Assembly: GCA_002245135.1 (NCBI GenBank)
Contig: NGBS01000874.1
Coordinates: 1-64,000 of the forward strand
Length of the DNA stretch: 64,000 bases
Direction: 5' to 3'
Source of the DNA: Proteromonas lacertae
Lineage: Eukaryota; Sar; Bigyra; Opalinata; Proteromonadidae
Below the pieces are notes generated by a model. That model had not been told where the DNA came from. It made no database searches and was given only the letters and a program-made list of their open reading frames with translations. The position numbers and the translations under genes are program-made. This document shows, piece by piece, positions 53,070 through 64,000 of this stretch (positions within the stretch are counted from its first letter, which is position 1; the number at the start of each line of letters is the position of its first letter).

Positions 53070-53896
53070 TGTTTTTATTAATTTTGTTATTTTATTGTTT
53101 ATTAATTCAAAAAATGTTTATTGGGGAACGAAATACTTCAGATATAAATATTGATACAGATAAGCTTGCTAAAGATATAGCTGACAAAATAAATATACAA
53201 CCTACTGATCCTGATACTATTGTTAAACCTATTAATAATCATACTGATACTCAAATAAATAATATAGTTACACCTGTTTATGATATCAAAACTACTACAA
53301 ATACTATATATGGTAAATGTCAAGAAATATATAATGTTGTAAATAATAGCTCTGGTAGTACTACAATAGTTAATAATTCTGTATCACCTAAATTATTGCA
53401 TACTGAATATACATATTGGTCAGTTAATTTCTATATATTTCAAGATGGTTCGATCAATCAATATGAATCTACTGTAAAAGTACCTATAAAAATTCAAATG
53501 TTTGAACATTTTATGAGAATCAAGATATACAATGGCCTTGTTTTAAAAAATCATGATAATGGTAATGGATTTATATTATATCTAGATGACAATCATGTTA
53601 TTAAAGCTGAACCAGGTAAAGAAGATTTATTGCAACAATATTATAACAAATTATTAGAAACATACTTTGTAGATGGAAGTAATGGAATATACTTCCCTAT
53701 ACAAGGTGTAATAAATGAAACTTCGCAACCTGCAATTAATGATTATGGATGTTTTTGGCCTATATTAAGAAATAATAATAATAAATGTAATCTTTATATA
53801 GAACGAAAAGGTCTTGATGCATATTCATATCAAGCATTCCCACCTCAAGTTATTATAACAGAATGGATGGATACAGGTGTTACAGAACCATTTTAG
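53069..53896 (+). CDS. Membrane-anchored fibre-like protein (PLV-B)
   Basis: 275 aa; start overlaps the ATPase stop by one base, indicating translational coupling or at least tight packing. An N-terminal transmembrane helix (FLLILLFYCLLIQKMF), then alternating D/T/N-rich helical linker, a Ser/Thr spacer and a beta-rich C-terminal part with paired Trp/Tyr (TEYTYWSVNFYIFQDG). Position and architecture equal the gene at 13197 in PLV-A, although sequence is diverged. No family recognised; a surface or vertex protein is plausible. Confidence 0.7.
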   Translation: MFLLILLFYCLLIQKMFIGERNTSDINIDTDKLAKDIADKINIQPTDPDTIVKPINNHTDTQINNIVTPVYDIKTTTNTIYGKCQEIYNVVNNSSGSTTIVNNSVSPKLLHTEYTYWSVNFYIFQDGSINQYESTVKVPIKIQMFEHFMRIKIYNGLVLKNHDNGNGFILYLDDNHVIKAEPGKEDLLQQYYNKLLETYFVDGSNGIYFPIQGVINETSQPAINDYGCFWPILRNNNNKCNLYIERKGLDAYSYQAFPPQVIITEWMDTGVTEPF

Positions 53897-54023
53897 TAAT
53901 AATTATATTATGTTTATTATAAAATTTATTATATTTTTATTATGTTATGTGATTTTTATTAAATTACGCATATTTTTAAACCCTGTCCCAAATCATTTTA
54001 AGATAAAGATTCGTTTTTAAAAT

Positions 54024-54554
54024 TTAGACTATGTTTATCGTAGTTTGATCATTGTTTCCTTTAACTTCTTCTTGTACTTCTTCTTCCTCATCATCACTAT
54101 CATCAAATATATAATTCTTCTTTACATAATGTTTCAACATAGGATTCTTCTTCAAATGAACACTTCCCATTCCTTCAGGTAGTGTTAACCACTCAATATA
54201 CTTATCGAACATTGCAAAATAATGTCTATTTAATCCTCTTGGTTTTACTGATGGTGTAATATCGAAAAGCATCATGTAATATCTCTTATCGCTATACTTT
54301 GTCCACATCTTTTGATGACAAATAGCACAGAATTCATTATAAGACTTTATCTCTTCCTTAGGTAATGGACTATCTAAAACTGCACTTATGTTATGGTTAA
54401 AATATAAGTAAAACTTACATGTTCCACATATACACTTATCTAAATAATCTTCATTATTTCTAAATGAACAAAAGAAAGCAAAGTTTACTGAAGCACACAC
54501 ATATTTTATATTTTTTGATAAAAACAGTTTTTCTAAAATTATCAGAAAAATCAA
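54024..54554 (-). CDS. Cysteine-rich zinc-binding protein (PLV-B)
   Basis: Up to 176 aa; the start is uncertain because the first about 25 residues are hydrophobic and Leu/Ile-rich. CICGTC and CAICHQ pairs form a possible zinc site. The body includes RYYMMLFDITPSVKPRGL and WLTLPEGMGSVHL, and the C-terminus is acidic (DDSDDEEEEVQEE). Convergent with the fibre-like gene, as 14452-15144 is in PLV-A, but sequences do not obviously align. Function unknown. Confidence 0.55.
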   Translation of the reverse strand: MIFLIILEKLFLSKNIKYVCASVNFAFFCSFRNNEDYLDKCICGTCKFYLYFNHNISAVLDSPLPKEEIKSYNEFCAICHQKMWTKYSDKRYYMMLFDITPSVKPRGLNRHYFAMFDKYIEWLTLPEGMGSVHLKKNPMLKHYVKKNYIFDDSDDEEEEVQEEVKGNNDQTTINIV

Positions 54555-55668
54555 AACTGTTTCTTTCTTCTGTTTATAACAACAGTTTCTTGTCAGAATT
54601 TCGATTTAGTAAAAAATATAGAATATTGCAGATAATTCTTTAAATATATATTTTTGACACTATTTAAATTCTTTTGAATGTTTTTAACTACATTATATAA
54701 ATCCATAAATAATTTGATAAATGAAAAAATAACATAAAAAAGTAAGAACGCATTCTGTAGCTTGGCCACCACACTATTTAATCACTAAGTCCTAGTCAGG
54801 CTACACAGGACACGCTACTTACTTACATAGAAATACATTTCTTATTAAATAAAGTAGCTACCCTGCCGGGGTAGAACAGGTAGCTACCTATCTATTTATA
54901 CACTTTATTTCTACTATCCTACGCTAAAAACTATTAAAAACATAAAAATAAAATTTGACCCCATAAATTTATTCACACACTAAAATATATAAAGAAATTT
55001 AAATTCACCGCTTGCTCCAGTATAACCGTACCAAAAACTAATTCACACTCAAATCGCTTATTCTTACCTGTAGAAGGCACCTAAGAATAGTCTGGTACGG
55101 TTTACCCACATACAGTGATATTCTTACGGTTATACATTTATTCATCTCCATTTCTTTTACACAATTCGTAATAAAATACATCTGTTACAAATAATTGAAA
55201 ATTTTATTCAAGCTTCAGTTTGAAAATTCCATTTATTTTCAAGTTTATTAGGTTATATCTTATGGATATCAATATAATTTTGTATATTATAAATGTATTT
55301 TTACAGTAGGAATAGAATGGGCTCCAATTAATTCTACTTCAAGGTGGATTTTAAGAAAAGTGGTTGTGGAATTGCTATCTATGATAATTTTACTAATTTG
55401 TTTTTTAATATATCTAAGTAGTTTGATGGTATATTTTATTTATATATAAATAGTGTTTGCAATAAATAAAGAGAAATTAGTGGAAGTAAAGAATATATAC
55501 CTATGAAAGCAATGTGTTAGAATGAATGACAAATCAGATATTAAAAATTATAGCGTAAAAGTAAGAAATCCATGTTTAGGACAATATTATCAACCATATT
55601 TTTCCAAAACCTGAAGTAAATCATTCCAAATTCTTAGCTTGTCTCAATGACTGGTAGTTTTATAGATG
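54555..55668. other. Gene-free stretch between PLV-B and element 2
   Basis: Contains an inverted GTAGCTACC/GGTAGCTAC pair near 54,850-54,890 and a block with ATAACCGTACC, CGCTTATTCTTACC and ACGGTTATAC at 55,020-55,135, partly shared with 34,080-34,125. It might include the decayed terminus of PLV-B or a small repeat. A short frame (MNDKSDIKNYS) near 55,522 is too weak to call. Confidence 0.4.
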
Positions 55669-56311
55669 TGTTGTGCGCCGTTTGTCAGAGTTGGCCGTTT
55701 GTATACCAGACACTTTCAAAACAAACTAAATACATAATTACACTTCTTTTAATGAAAAATTGTTACTTTTATTTTAACATTTTGTATATGATAGACATGT
55801 CACGATATGACTTAATTAGCCTATGTAACAAAAATTTTTACATAATCTATTAATACATATTAAGTACATGAATAATATAAAATATTATCTTACAACTCAC
55901 TTCTGTTGTTGATATAAATAAAAAAATGTAACTAAAAACTTGAATTTTCTTACCCCCTTATTTGTACGAAAATTAATATTTTGATATAAAAACTTGTTTT
56001 ATATGCACATGTTTTTCATCAAAATCTATAATTTTAGATATAAAGTTAATATCTACAATATTAACAGAAATACAATCTTTAATCGACATGAATCTCAAAG
56101 CTACAACATATTAATGTATTTCATATTTCAGTGCCTTCAATAAAAATCATTCATTTCAGCGTGTAGCCAATTACAATATATTTTTAACACTTAGCTTCTT
56201 TTGTATAATTTACAAAATTATAATTTATGGGTTGTTTTTGTTTTATATAATAGTATCAATGATTATGAAATGATACACATAAGTTACAGAAGAAAATTGA
56301 GAAGTGAAAAA

Positions 56312-56369
56312 TGTCTCCTAGACAAACGGCGTATTTCTAAATCTTCTCACGCCGTTTGTCTAGGAGACA
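56312..56369. repeat. 20-bp stem palindrome carrying the element's terminal motif
   Basis: TGTCTCCTAGACAAACGGCG and its exact complement, 18 bases apart. The core ACAAACGGCG is the same as in the element termini, so it may be an internal transposase or integrase binding site or a remnant of a smaller element. Confidence 0.8.
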
Positions 56370-56574
56370 CTTTTGATTTCTCATATTTCATATATGAGAT
56401 AATCATAATATATTATTAACAAATATAACAAAATTGAAATCAGAAAATAAGTTGAAACAACATTCAACTCAAATCTTTTTCCAAAATTGGTTTTATGTTA
56501 TGTGGATGTGTGTACCTAACAAACACATTGTAATTATATAAAAATACTTTGTAGAATTTTTAAAGAAAATGAAA

Positions 56575-57327
56575 TTATTTAAATCTATAAATGTTTTTTT
56601 TGTTGTAAATGTAAAACAATTTTGCTTTTTCTTCGTTATTTAAACTTTCTATACCTTCAATTAAATCATCAATGAAGTATTCTATATTAAAACTTTCTAT
56701 ATTTTGAATCTTTGTTATTTCCAAATTATTCAATCTTGCTCCAAGAAAGAATAAACAGTAATATCCACAAGTTACAGCATCTGTTTGATAAACTTTTGTA
56801 TCTACTATTTCATATGATTCTAATTCACGATTGCAAGAATGAAAGAGTTGTTTAATATTCTTTATTACTATATTTCTTGGTTCTTTGTTCATATAAATTG
56901 CTAAACTGTCATATATTCTAAACATCATATAGTCATTAGGAACATAATCTACTTCCCATAAACTCCAATGACTTTGATTTGGATCACATACTGGAAAATA
57001 ATAAATTCCTTTTTCACTTATCTTTTTTTTATTATCCTTTTGCTTTTCATTTAAAAATTCAACATCAGGATCAATATCATTCTTATTGTTGTTGGAAATA
57101 TAATGTAATAAAAACAGGAATTTATCGCCTTTTAGTTGATTGTTAATATTTAAATGACTCACCAATTCTTTACAATTTACTTCATATTTCGGTTGTTGAT
57201 GTTGTCCATAGAATCTTACATGACCAATATCATTATATCCTTTAATTTTCTTTACAAACAACAAACTATCATGAGTGTGATCATCATATGTAATTGATGC
57301 AACACTAGTATCTTTTCTATTTACCAT
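56575..57327 (-). CDS. Ulp1/adenain-like cysteine protease, intact
   Basis: 250 aa from ATG 57327. Complete C48/C5-type catalytic set: H120 (SHWSLWEVDY), D140 (FRIYDSL), Q181 (VYQTDAV) and C187 (VTCGYYCLFFLGARL). This fold cleaves after Gly-Gly-type sites, deconjugating SUMO-like proteins or maturing virion proteins in Polintons and adenoviruses. It starts immediately after the stop of the upstream gene (TAAATG), so the two are probably made together. It is undamaged, unlike the copy in element 1, suggesting younger age or selection. Confidence 0.85.
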   Translation of the reverse strand: MVNRKDTSVASITYDDHTHDSLLFVKKIKGYNDIGHVRFYGQHQQPKYEVNCKELVSHLNINNQLKGDKFLFLLHYISNNNKNDIDPDVEFLNEKQKDNKKKISEKGIYYFPVCDPNQSHWSLWEVDYVPNDYMMFRIYDSLAIYMNKEPRNIVIKNIKQLFHSCNRELESYEIVDTKVYQTDAVTCGYYCLFFLGARLNNLEITKIQNIESFNIEYFIDDLIEGIESLNNEEKAKLFYIYNKKNIYRFK

Positions 57328-58116
57328 TTAACATGCATATTTTAAAGTCATTGAATTACGCTCTATCAGAAGGTGTATATAGGTTTTGAATAGATCAATC
57401 ATGAGAATAATATCAACATCGCTTATATATGGATGATCTTCAGACATCTTTATCATTAGCATTACAGCAGCCAATATTTCTGTTGCTTCAGGAAAGTTAG
57501 TATTAACATTGGTCTTGACAATCTTATATTGAGATATTATTTCACCTACACTTCTATCATATCTACCATTACGACGAATACCTTGTGCATAATCATCTTT
57601 ACCAAATGAATCTATAACTTCGATAGTTTTATTATCATGATGAATGATAACAGTGTAATAATTGTTACTATCTTTAGCTCTAATTATGAATGCTTCCATC
57701 TCTTTATTCATTATCATTTGTTTATTTTTACATACGTAATAATGTTGATTTAAATTGTATAATTCCAATATGAAATGAATTTCATTTAATCCAAGTTGTA
57801 TTTTTCCAATACTTTTTATAAATCTTTCAACAAATTCCAACTGATCATTAGTTAATGGATCCTTAATATCTTCTTCAGAAGTTCTAATGCCAAATATATC
57901 ATACACTGCATTCTTCTTTGGATTCATTACTATTTGCTGAAGTCTTTTTTCATAGGTGTTAATATCCTTTTTCTTAGGATTAGGATGAATCTATTTAATA
58001 TAAATTATCATCAAATATACTAGTATTTTGTCTGTTGTTTTCTTCATATTCTCTAATAATTCTGATGAAACTTCAAACTTTATTAAAGGTGTAGATGATA
58101 CTAATGGAATTTGCAT
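57328..58116 (-). CDS. Protease partner protein with 30-nt intron (proposed)
   Basis: ATG 58116 (MQIPLVSSTPL), intron 57991-58020 (GTATATTT...TTAAATAG, 30 nt, containing TAG in frame at its end), then open to TAA 57328: about 252 aa. Without splicing the product would start at an internal ATG (MNPKKN, 199 aa). Mid-region helical (LNEIHFILELYNLNQHYYV), beta strands (NYYTVIIHHDNKTIEVIDSF) and a C-terminal helix (VDIILMIDLFKTYIHLL). Conserved in element 1 in the same place. No known domain; cofactor or substrate of the protease is a guess. Confidence 0.65.
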
Positions 58117-58126
58117 GTTTTCATTT

Positions 58127-58498
58127 CTATTCATTAGATAGTAATAATTTAATAATATACACTAAATATTGCTTTTTATTAACTTTATCATCTTTAACTA
58201 ATGCTAGACTCTTTTCATCTTGGCACATCTTTCTTTTCACAGCTGTAATAACCACATCTCCATGTTCTGGATTAACTAGTTTATTTCCTAATTTCTTAAT
58301 GGAATCATCTCTCATTTTGTTATTATAATTGAAGTTTCTTTAGTCTATATAATCTTGAAACTGTTCTATTATATTTCCATTTTGTATTATATCTTTTTTG
58401 ATTCTATCTTTATAATCTTCTTCTTCCATTATTGTTACTTCACCATTACCGCTATTACCACCATCATCACTATTATCGCTATCATTACCATCTTCATC
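58127..58498 (-). pseudogene. Upstream acidic coding piece of element 2
   Basis: Frames DEDGNDSDNSDDGGN and MEEEDYKDRIKKD, and a 62-aa frame (MRDDSIKKLGNKL...KKQYLVYIIKLLL) follow one another with stops between. It corresponds to the acidic part upstream of the partner gene in element 1. Perhaps extra exons of the partner gene; introns could not be placed with confidence. Confidence 0.35.
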
Positions 58499-58502
58499 TT
58501 AA

Positions 58503-61500
58503 AGTTATTCTTTCTATTCCGAAATTCACTGGTAAATTACCTATGTTAGTTATTGTAAATGTCTTCATCTTACTATCAGTTCGAACTACATTACCAAAAT
58601 CTACTACATAATCAGCTAATGGAAACTCACCTAAATGTAAATTAGATATTTTCTTATTCGCCATTTTTGTTGTTTTGCCTGTTTTATTACTGATATTTGT
58701 TAAACCAGTTTCAGGTGTTTTTGTGGTTTTATCAACTACTCCTTCACTTTTTGAACCATTTATTGATGTTCCATTTAATTCTTTCTCTTTTCGAGCTACA
58801 CATAAATCAATAGGATTTTGATTGTTTATTTCATCTAATAATTAATCAATATAATATAATCTTAATGCTTCAAATTCTCTATCAACTGTGATTTGTAATC
58901 CTGTTGTATTCTTTCCTGAAGGTAATTTGTTCGTATTTGTCATCATTTTAAGTGGAGATGGTATTTTATTATCATTCTGTTGTGAATTCTTACTTCTGAC
59001 AGAAACTGATTTTTGACTATTTACTCTTGCAGAATACTGTTTTTTGTTTTCATCTTTTTCTTTTTCTTTACATTTTTCTTCTTCTGCATTTGTATTTGCT
59101 ATTGTTGGTTCTTCACTATGTGGTGCTAATTCTCCTTCTAGTTTTGGTTCTGGTGGTAATTCTTTTAAACATGTGTTGGTGAATTAACTGGAACTCCATC
59201 TACAATTATTGGCTTTTCAGCTTCAACTGGTTTTTCTTTTTCTTCTTCTGTTGATGGTTGTTCTGGCTGTTGTTGTTGTCTTGCTTCTTCTCCTTCAGTA
59301 TTTATAATAGTGTTATTATTACTTTCATCTATTGAAGATTCCACTACTTCAGGTAAAGATGGTTGTTGTTTGATTGGTGATGGTAAAGCTGGAATGATAA
59401 TGGATGTTCTGTATTGGATAATTCAATCAATCTATCAGCTTCTTCCAAGTAATGTTCCCAATTATTTGGTATTACCAATTCAGCATCATTCACTTTGATA
59501 TTTGCATAAATACCTGTTATATAAAGTAGAAAATCTATTGGAACATAATGAGCTATTTCTATTACTAATTTCTCTATTACTGAATCTGGAATTCCTACTC
59601 TCATTTTAACAGAGATTCTTTGTTGATCATGAGATGGAATTAATCCATTACATGGTGAAACACCAACTAAACCAGGTCGAGATACACTATCAGTTGAGAT
59701 TTTAAATGGAAAATCTACTGAACCTGTATTAAATATATGAAAATCTCTTTCTTCTACTTTCATATAAGGAATTCTACCAAAATCAATATTTTGTTTATCC
59801 AATCTATAAGATAAGACTGAACTTTCACCTTTCATTTTGATGTTATAAACTGGTCCTCCATCTACATAACATTTACCCAATGCTCTTGATAATACATGTG
59901 GTATTCCTGAATATCTCAATTCCATTTCTTCACATTCACCTAGTTGTAAAATACCTTGAATTGGAGTTATTTCAAATACTTCATTGATTGGAGATGTTTG
60001 ATTTTCAGTTTCATCAATTTCTAATTCCCAATGATAAGGACAAGGAATTGTTCGACGATTTTCAGTTCAAAATCAAAATCATTTTGAGATAACCATAAAT
60101 TGGGAAAGGCAACATCAGCTACACATGGAATTGAATCTTTCTGAGGATGATCTTCATATCTTATATTCAATATTCCATTTATTTTACTAGAGATTTTATC
60201 ATCTTTATAATTTGGATCAAATTCCACTGTCACATTAGTTGATTCATTTGGTTCTAAATGGAATTCATTCATACTCAATAATAATGGAGCTGCTACACTT
60301 ATTATCGCATCTAAACTCAATGTTGATATATTCTTAAATACAACTGTCTTACTTTGAACTTCGATTTTCTCTTCAGAACATTGAATTAATGGATTCATAA
60401 AGTTCACTTTTACTTCGGTTTCTTTTGCTTCATTATTTCTTATTTCTCCATCAAATTTCCTCAAACAAGAAAACATTTTCATCACTTCACAGGGTTTTTC
60501 ACAGCTTCCAGATGTTACAAAATTTCAAGCAGTATTGGGTTTTAATTCGATTGCATTGGGAGTTATTGTAAATATAGCTTCATAAGGTTTGAATTCATTT
60601 CACTTTCCATCTTTGATTTATTGGCTTTAAAAGATTTTTCTTTTTCTACTGCTGTTTGATTTATCCAAGTTAATCTTTGACTTCTTAAACCTCGGTTTTC
60701 TAATAAAAAAATACTCTTTCGATTGTTCTGTTTGTGAATTGATCACCAAAATCAATTACATCTACTGGATCTTCTCAAAATATTGTTGTTATTATACATT
60801 TAGCTGTAACTGGAAGAATTGCACTATCTCCTTCAGTTGCTGCTATGTATATTGTATCTTTATAAGCTAATACATCTTCCAACATGCAACTAACTACTAT
60901 CTTTTGAGATTCTTTACTTTGTAATATACCATCAACTCTATCAGTATTAAAATAAAATCCTCGTTCAAAATCTAATTTATAAAAAGCTGGAATTGAAGTT
61001 GGATTAGTTATTGTAAATTCTTTTGTATGAGTATCTAAACAAGTTATATCACCAAATTTTATATGATTTAAATTTGACTTTATCACTGGTCCAAGTCCAT
61101 TTGCTTCTAATACTAATACCAATGGAGGATATTGACTGCCACGTATTTGAATATATAATGGAATTCTCATATCACCTAATTTCTCAGGATTTAATAAAAC
61201 TTTAATCATTTGAGTTGCCATTGGTCCAATTACGCCTTTAACTGGATCAGGGAAATAACTACCAATCGATTTACTTCTTTCATCTTGTTCTGTTTTCAAA
61301 TTGAGCACTTAAATTGGATTTATTCTTTAATGTTAAAGTTCGATAATAAGTATATCTTAAATAACAATCTCCATATTTCAATGATTCTTCTAATAATTCT
61401 ACTTCAGCTACTCGACATTCAGCACTTATTGGAATTGTTAATAAAGCTTCACCTACACTTTCAATATCAATTGCTAAACAATAATCATATACTTTTATTG

Positions 61501-62250
61501 TTTGAGATATGAAATTGATTTTGATTTTCTTTTCTCCTTCTGGTAATACTGTTGCTACTGCTTGAACTATTTCGAATTCTTTGTTTAAGTAATTACCATC
61601 TTGAGGAACTCGTAAATTGAATATAAATGGAACAGAGGAAGTATTTCTTAATATCAAATCAGTTGAGTTAAAAACACATAACTTACAATACCAAAATCTA
61701 GTTTATTCTTATTAAAGAAGAATGTTGGACCAACTACATGTCCTTTTATTGTTAATACCACATTATTAGTTGCTCCTTTTAATGCAAATTCAAAATGATC
61801 ACTAAATTCACCAAGAGTTGAACTTGTATAAGATACTTCGATTGTTACACTTTCTTCTATATCTAATTCACCTTGGTGGAGTAAATATTACATTTGGTTT
61901 AATTGATCCTTCATTGGTAAGTGATACTTCAACCAATATCTAATGATAAATAAGCAGGATCCATTGATATTATTTGAGTGCTTCAACCAATATCTAAATC
62001 TTGAGCTTGAGCTTTTTTTCTTCTAATTAATACATTTTTTCTCCTAAAGTCTAAATCAACACTATTCTGCTGTATATTTGATATATTATTTTTTCTACTC
62101 TATAATTGGGCCTAGTTAATCTTTGACTTCTTAAACCTCGATTTTCTATTAAAATGCGCTTTCAGCTTATCTGTTAATAAATTTACCACCAAAATCAATT
62201 ACATCTACTTTATGTTCATAAAATAATGATGCTTCTATACCTTTCGCTGT
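58503..62250 (-). pseudogene. HYDIN-like (ASH-domain) segment in element 2, frameshifted
   Basis: Long minus-strand frames follow one another: 61280-61657, 60775-61308 (HIKFGDITCLDTHTKEFTI), 60021-60485 (FDPNYKDDKISS) and 59344-59925 (NIDFGRIPYMKVEERDFHIF; WEHYLEEADRLI). The recurring pattern of FG-x-I/V, then TKEFTI-NP/NTG strands, is the ASPM-SPD2-Hydin domain. Assignment to HYDIN itself, rather than another ASH-rich cilium protein, is by overall feel. Frame changes near 60,045, 60,490 and 61,290 and several stops mark a pseudogene. Better preserved and longer than the copy in element 1. Confidence 0.65.
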
Positions 62251-62309
62251 ACATGATAGTATTATACAGTTTATAAATAATATAAAGTAAGTATTTTGAT
62301 AATAATAAT

Positions 62310-62313
<4 letters not shown>

Positions 62314-62342
<29 letters not shown>
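62314..62342. repeat. (TA)n microsatellite
   Basis: About 14 TA units next to an AAT run inside element 2's right part. Confidence 0.9.
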
Positions 62343-62348
<6 letters not shown>

Positions 62349-62836
62349 ACATTTTGATTTTCTTAAATAAAAAAAAAAACTGTCAAGTTTGACAAGCTTG
62401 ATTTTTCTTTTTTGAAATATCTTCATATCTTGATATAATATTTTAACATTCTTCAAAGTTTCTACTGAAATTCATTTTTTCTCTTTGACTGAATCAAAAA
62501 AACATACAAACAAAAAAGTTGAAGAAAATGAAATTTTAAATTAAAAATGACGTCAGAAGGGGTACAATTCTTAATTCCTGTTTAACTGACACTTCTTATT
62601 TAGACATTATATGTCAATAAAAACATAAAATTTGGAATATACATAATTTCTAGAATATATTTTGATAGTTTTTATTCAATATTATGACAATTAATAGTTA
62701 CTCATAGATGTAGGTTATATGACAAAGTAAGTATAAAAGTAACAATTTTTCATTAAAAGAAGTGTAATTGTGTATTTAGTTTGTTTTGAAAGTGTCTGGT
62801 AGACAAACGGCCAACTCTGACAAACGGCGCACAACA

Positions 62837-63384
62837 TCTATTATAATACAAATGATATAACTAGAATTGCATTCAATCCTATAAGAAAATCAGCAAAATC
62901 AGAATCTATTAGAGATGCAAGATTAATTATAAATTATAGTAATAAAATTATGGAATCCTTTAATACTAGAACTATATATCAAAAAGACAAATTCATACAT
63001 TCATTTGGAAACATGAACATTAAATTAAATCCAATTAGAAACGAATTCGATTTAGTTGGAGATAGTATAGATGGATATTTAACAGGTTTTACAGGATATT
63101 TTGGAGGTGATATAAGAAAAAATTATAATGGTGTTGAATTAGATAGTTCTTTTTTTTTTATAGGTTTTGGTGATATGGATTCAGTAGTAGCAAGTATTTA
63201 TCCTGATAATATTGTATATAATATTATATTTCAATTGATAATTTAATCAAAAGAAAAAGAGAATCCATTTCTTCACAAGAGATTTACAAGTGAGTAAAAA
63301 ACGAAAATTAGAAGAAGAAGAGAGAATGAAGAAAGAAGAGAAGATTTATCATGAGCTAATTATAATTAGCGACGAAGATGATTA
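62837..63384 (+). pseudogene. Gene fragment cut by element 2, unknown product
   Basis: Coding-like sequence starts exactly at the element border (YYNTNDITRIAFNPIRKSAK), is open through MESFNTRTIYQ and YLTGFTGYFGGDI to a TAA at 63246, and continues in other frames through KRKRES and KKRKLEEEE to an acidic DEDD end. The N-terminus is missing and is not found at the other side of the element. Could be PLV-B or host; family not recognised. Confidence 0.45.
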
Positions 63385-63585
63385 ATTTATTATTATTAAA
63401 ATTTAGAAGTAAAATTTATACATATATAGATATTCCTATATTTTACTGTTTAAATTGTTTCTAAATTTTAATTGGAGGATACTAACTATACAAGATTTAA
63501 GAAAAAAAATAATTAGTATACATAAAGCTTATATATTGGCCAGAATAAACATAAATTTATAGAAATTACAAATTATTATGTTATA
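63385..63585. other. Short intergenic stretch
   Basis: AT-rich, no feature seen. Confidence 0.4.
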
Positions 63586-63885
63586 TTAACCATAAAACAT
63601 CTGTAATATACATAAACATAATTCGACCTTTTTTACAGTTTCATAAGGTTTGAAGTGTCGAATTATCGGGTTATGACTGTACTTCTTTTCATCAGTGTTA
63701 TACTTTGATCCATAATATATCAATGCATATTGATTTTTCATCTTTTCTAATACTTTTGCTTCATTTAATACTTTTTCTGTTGATTTTTTATTGACTATTA
63801 GCTCTTTTCTCGCAACATTTATCCCATTCATTTTTATTAAATGCACTTTCCCATAACCACCATTTCCAATTGTTCTTAATGCCAT
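63586..63885 (-). pseudogene. Protein kinase N-lobe fragment
   Basis: 99 aa from ATG 63885. Glycine loop GNGGYGKV (residues 7-14), lysine in VARKEL, helix C glutamate in NEAKVLEKMK, then ALIYYGSKY as in beta-4; after about residue 65 similarity to kinases fades, and the frame stops before the HRD and DFG region. Likely a truncated tyrosine-kinase-like or Ser/Thr kinase. No signal for viral origin. Confidence 0.6.
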
Positions 63886-64000
63886 ATTTGGTATAATAAA
63901 GTAGAAATATTTGTTTTATAAAGAATAGGAAGTTTATAAAAATATGAAAAGCTTGATTTTGATTTGATAAATGATTTGTTAAATTTTTTATTTACATCCA
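63886..64000. other. Window edge, upstream of kinase fragment
   Basis: AT-rich DNA; no feature recognised. Confidence 0.3.

Larger units (their letters stand above)
55669..62836. mobile_element. Ulp1/integrase-family element 2 (7.2 kb, integrase lost)
   Basis: Terminal inverted repeats of about 115-130 bp (TGTTGTGCGCCGTTTGTCAG ... GACAAACGGCGCACAACA), each with repeated GCCGTTTGT motifs. Minus-strand contents: intact protease, partner gene, acidic gene piece and HYDIN-like segment; no integrase seen. Right-end DNA (about 62,370-62,700) is homologous to 46,050-46,390 of element 1. Flanks TATAGATG and TCTATTAT do not form a clear TSD. 55,669-56,574 and 62,260-62,836 hold no gene. Confidence 0.85.

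Noticed and set aside
55522-55612. Short frame MNDKSDIKNYS near the left border of element 2
   Set aside because: About 30 codons in AT-rich DNA, no match to the fragment on the other side of the element, so it cannot be called a gene half.

Overview
The window is AT-rich eukaryotic DNA dominated by nested mobile elements and integrated virus-like genes. I cannot name the host. ASH-domain sequence resembling the ciliary protein HYDIN suggests a lineage with cilia or flagella. Several genes can be read continuously only if introns of about 29-52 nt (mostly GTAT...TAG) are removed. Most viral and transposon genes carry frameshifts, nonsense codons or insertions, so this is largely a graveyard of elements.

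Region 1 (1-22,250) is a Polinton-like virus (PLV-A). A double-jelly-roll-type major capsid protein (MCP), a penton-like minor capsid protein, an FtsK/HerA-type packaging ATPase and a protein-primed type B DNA polymerase (PolB) are recognisable, followed by small basic, acidic and Q-rich virion-type proteins. The capsid module occurs twice as a 3.8-kb inverted repeat (1-3,834 and 9,311-13,156) around the broken polymerase, which carries a hAT insertion with an 8-bp target-site duplication (TSD). The two arms are nearly identical except for one patch inside the MCP.

Region 2 (22,260-23,376) is a decayed second copy of the basic/acidic gene cassette in the same order. Other second-copy pieces (called PLV-B here) are a penton fragment (38.3 kb), a polymerase fragment (46.5-47.1 kb), and the MCP tail, an intact-looking ATPase, a membrane/fibre-like gene and a zinc-binding gene (51,975-54,554).

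Region 3 (23.4-31.7 kb, with a short relative at 34.65-36.76 kb) is element X. It is visibly GC-richer than its surroundings, has inverted terminal sequences, and encodes an 821-aa coiled-coil protein with repeated FC...ID motifs and a 262-aa double zinc-knuckle protein. I recognise no family. Two probable glycan or small-molecule enzymes lie beside the short copy: a FUT8-like fucosyltransferase and an FkbM-like methyltransferase.

Region 4 comprises two related elements with TGTTGTGCGCC termini (38,499-46,509 and 55,669-62,836). They carry an Ulp1/adenain-like cysteine protease, a partner protein, in one copy a retroviral-type integrase, and a HYDIN-like segment. Smaller foldback and MITE elements are inserted in the first.

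One full-length hAT element (49,609-51,974) has a transposase with a BED-type finger. Two internally deleted hAT copies lie at 4,633 and 30,226. Flank comparisons show that the full-length hAT copy and one Ulp1/integrase element join unrelated flanks without a TSD, so recombination between transposon copies has probably reshuffled the proviruses. The window ends with an unknown gene fragment and a protein-kinase N-lobe fragment.
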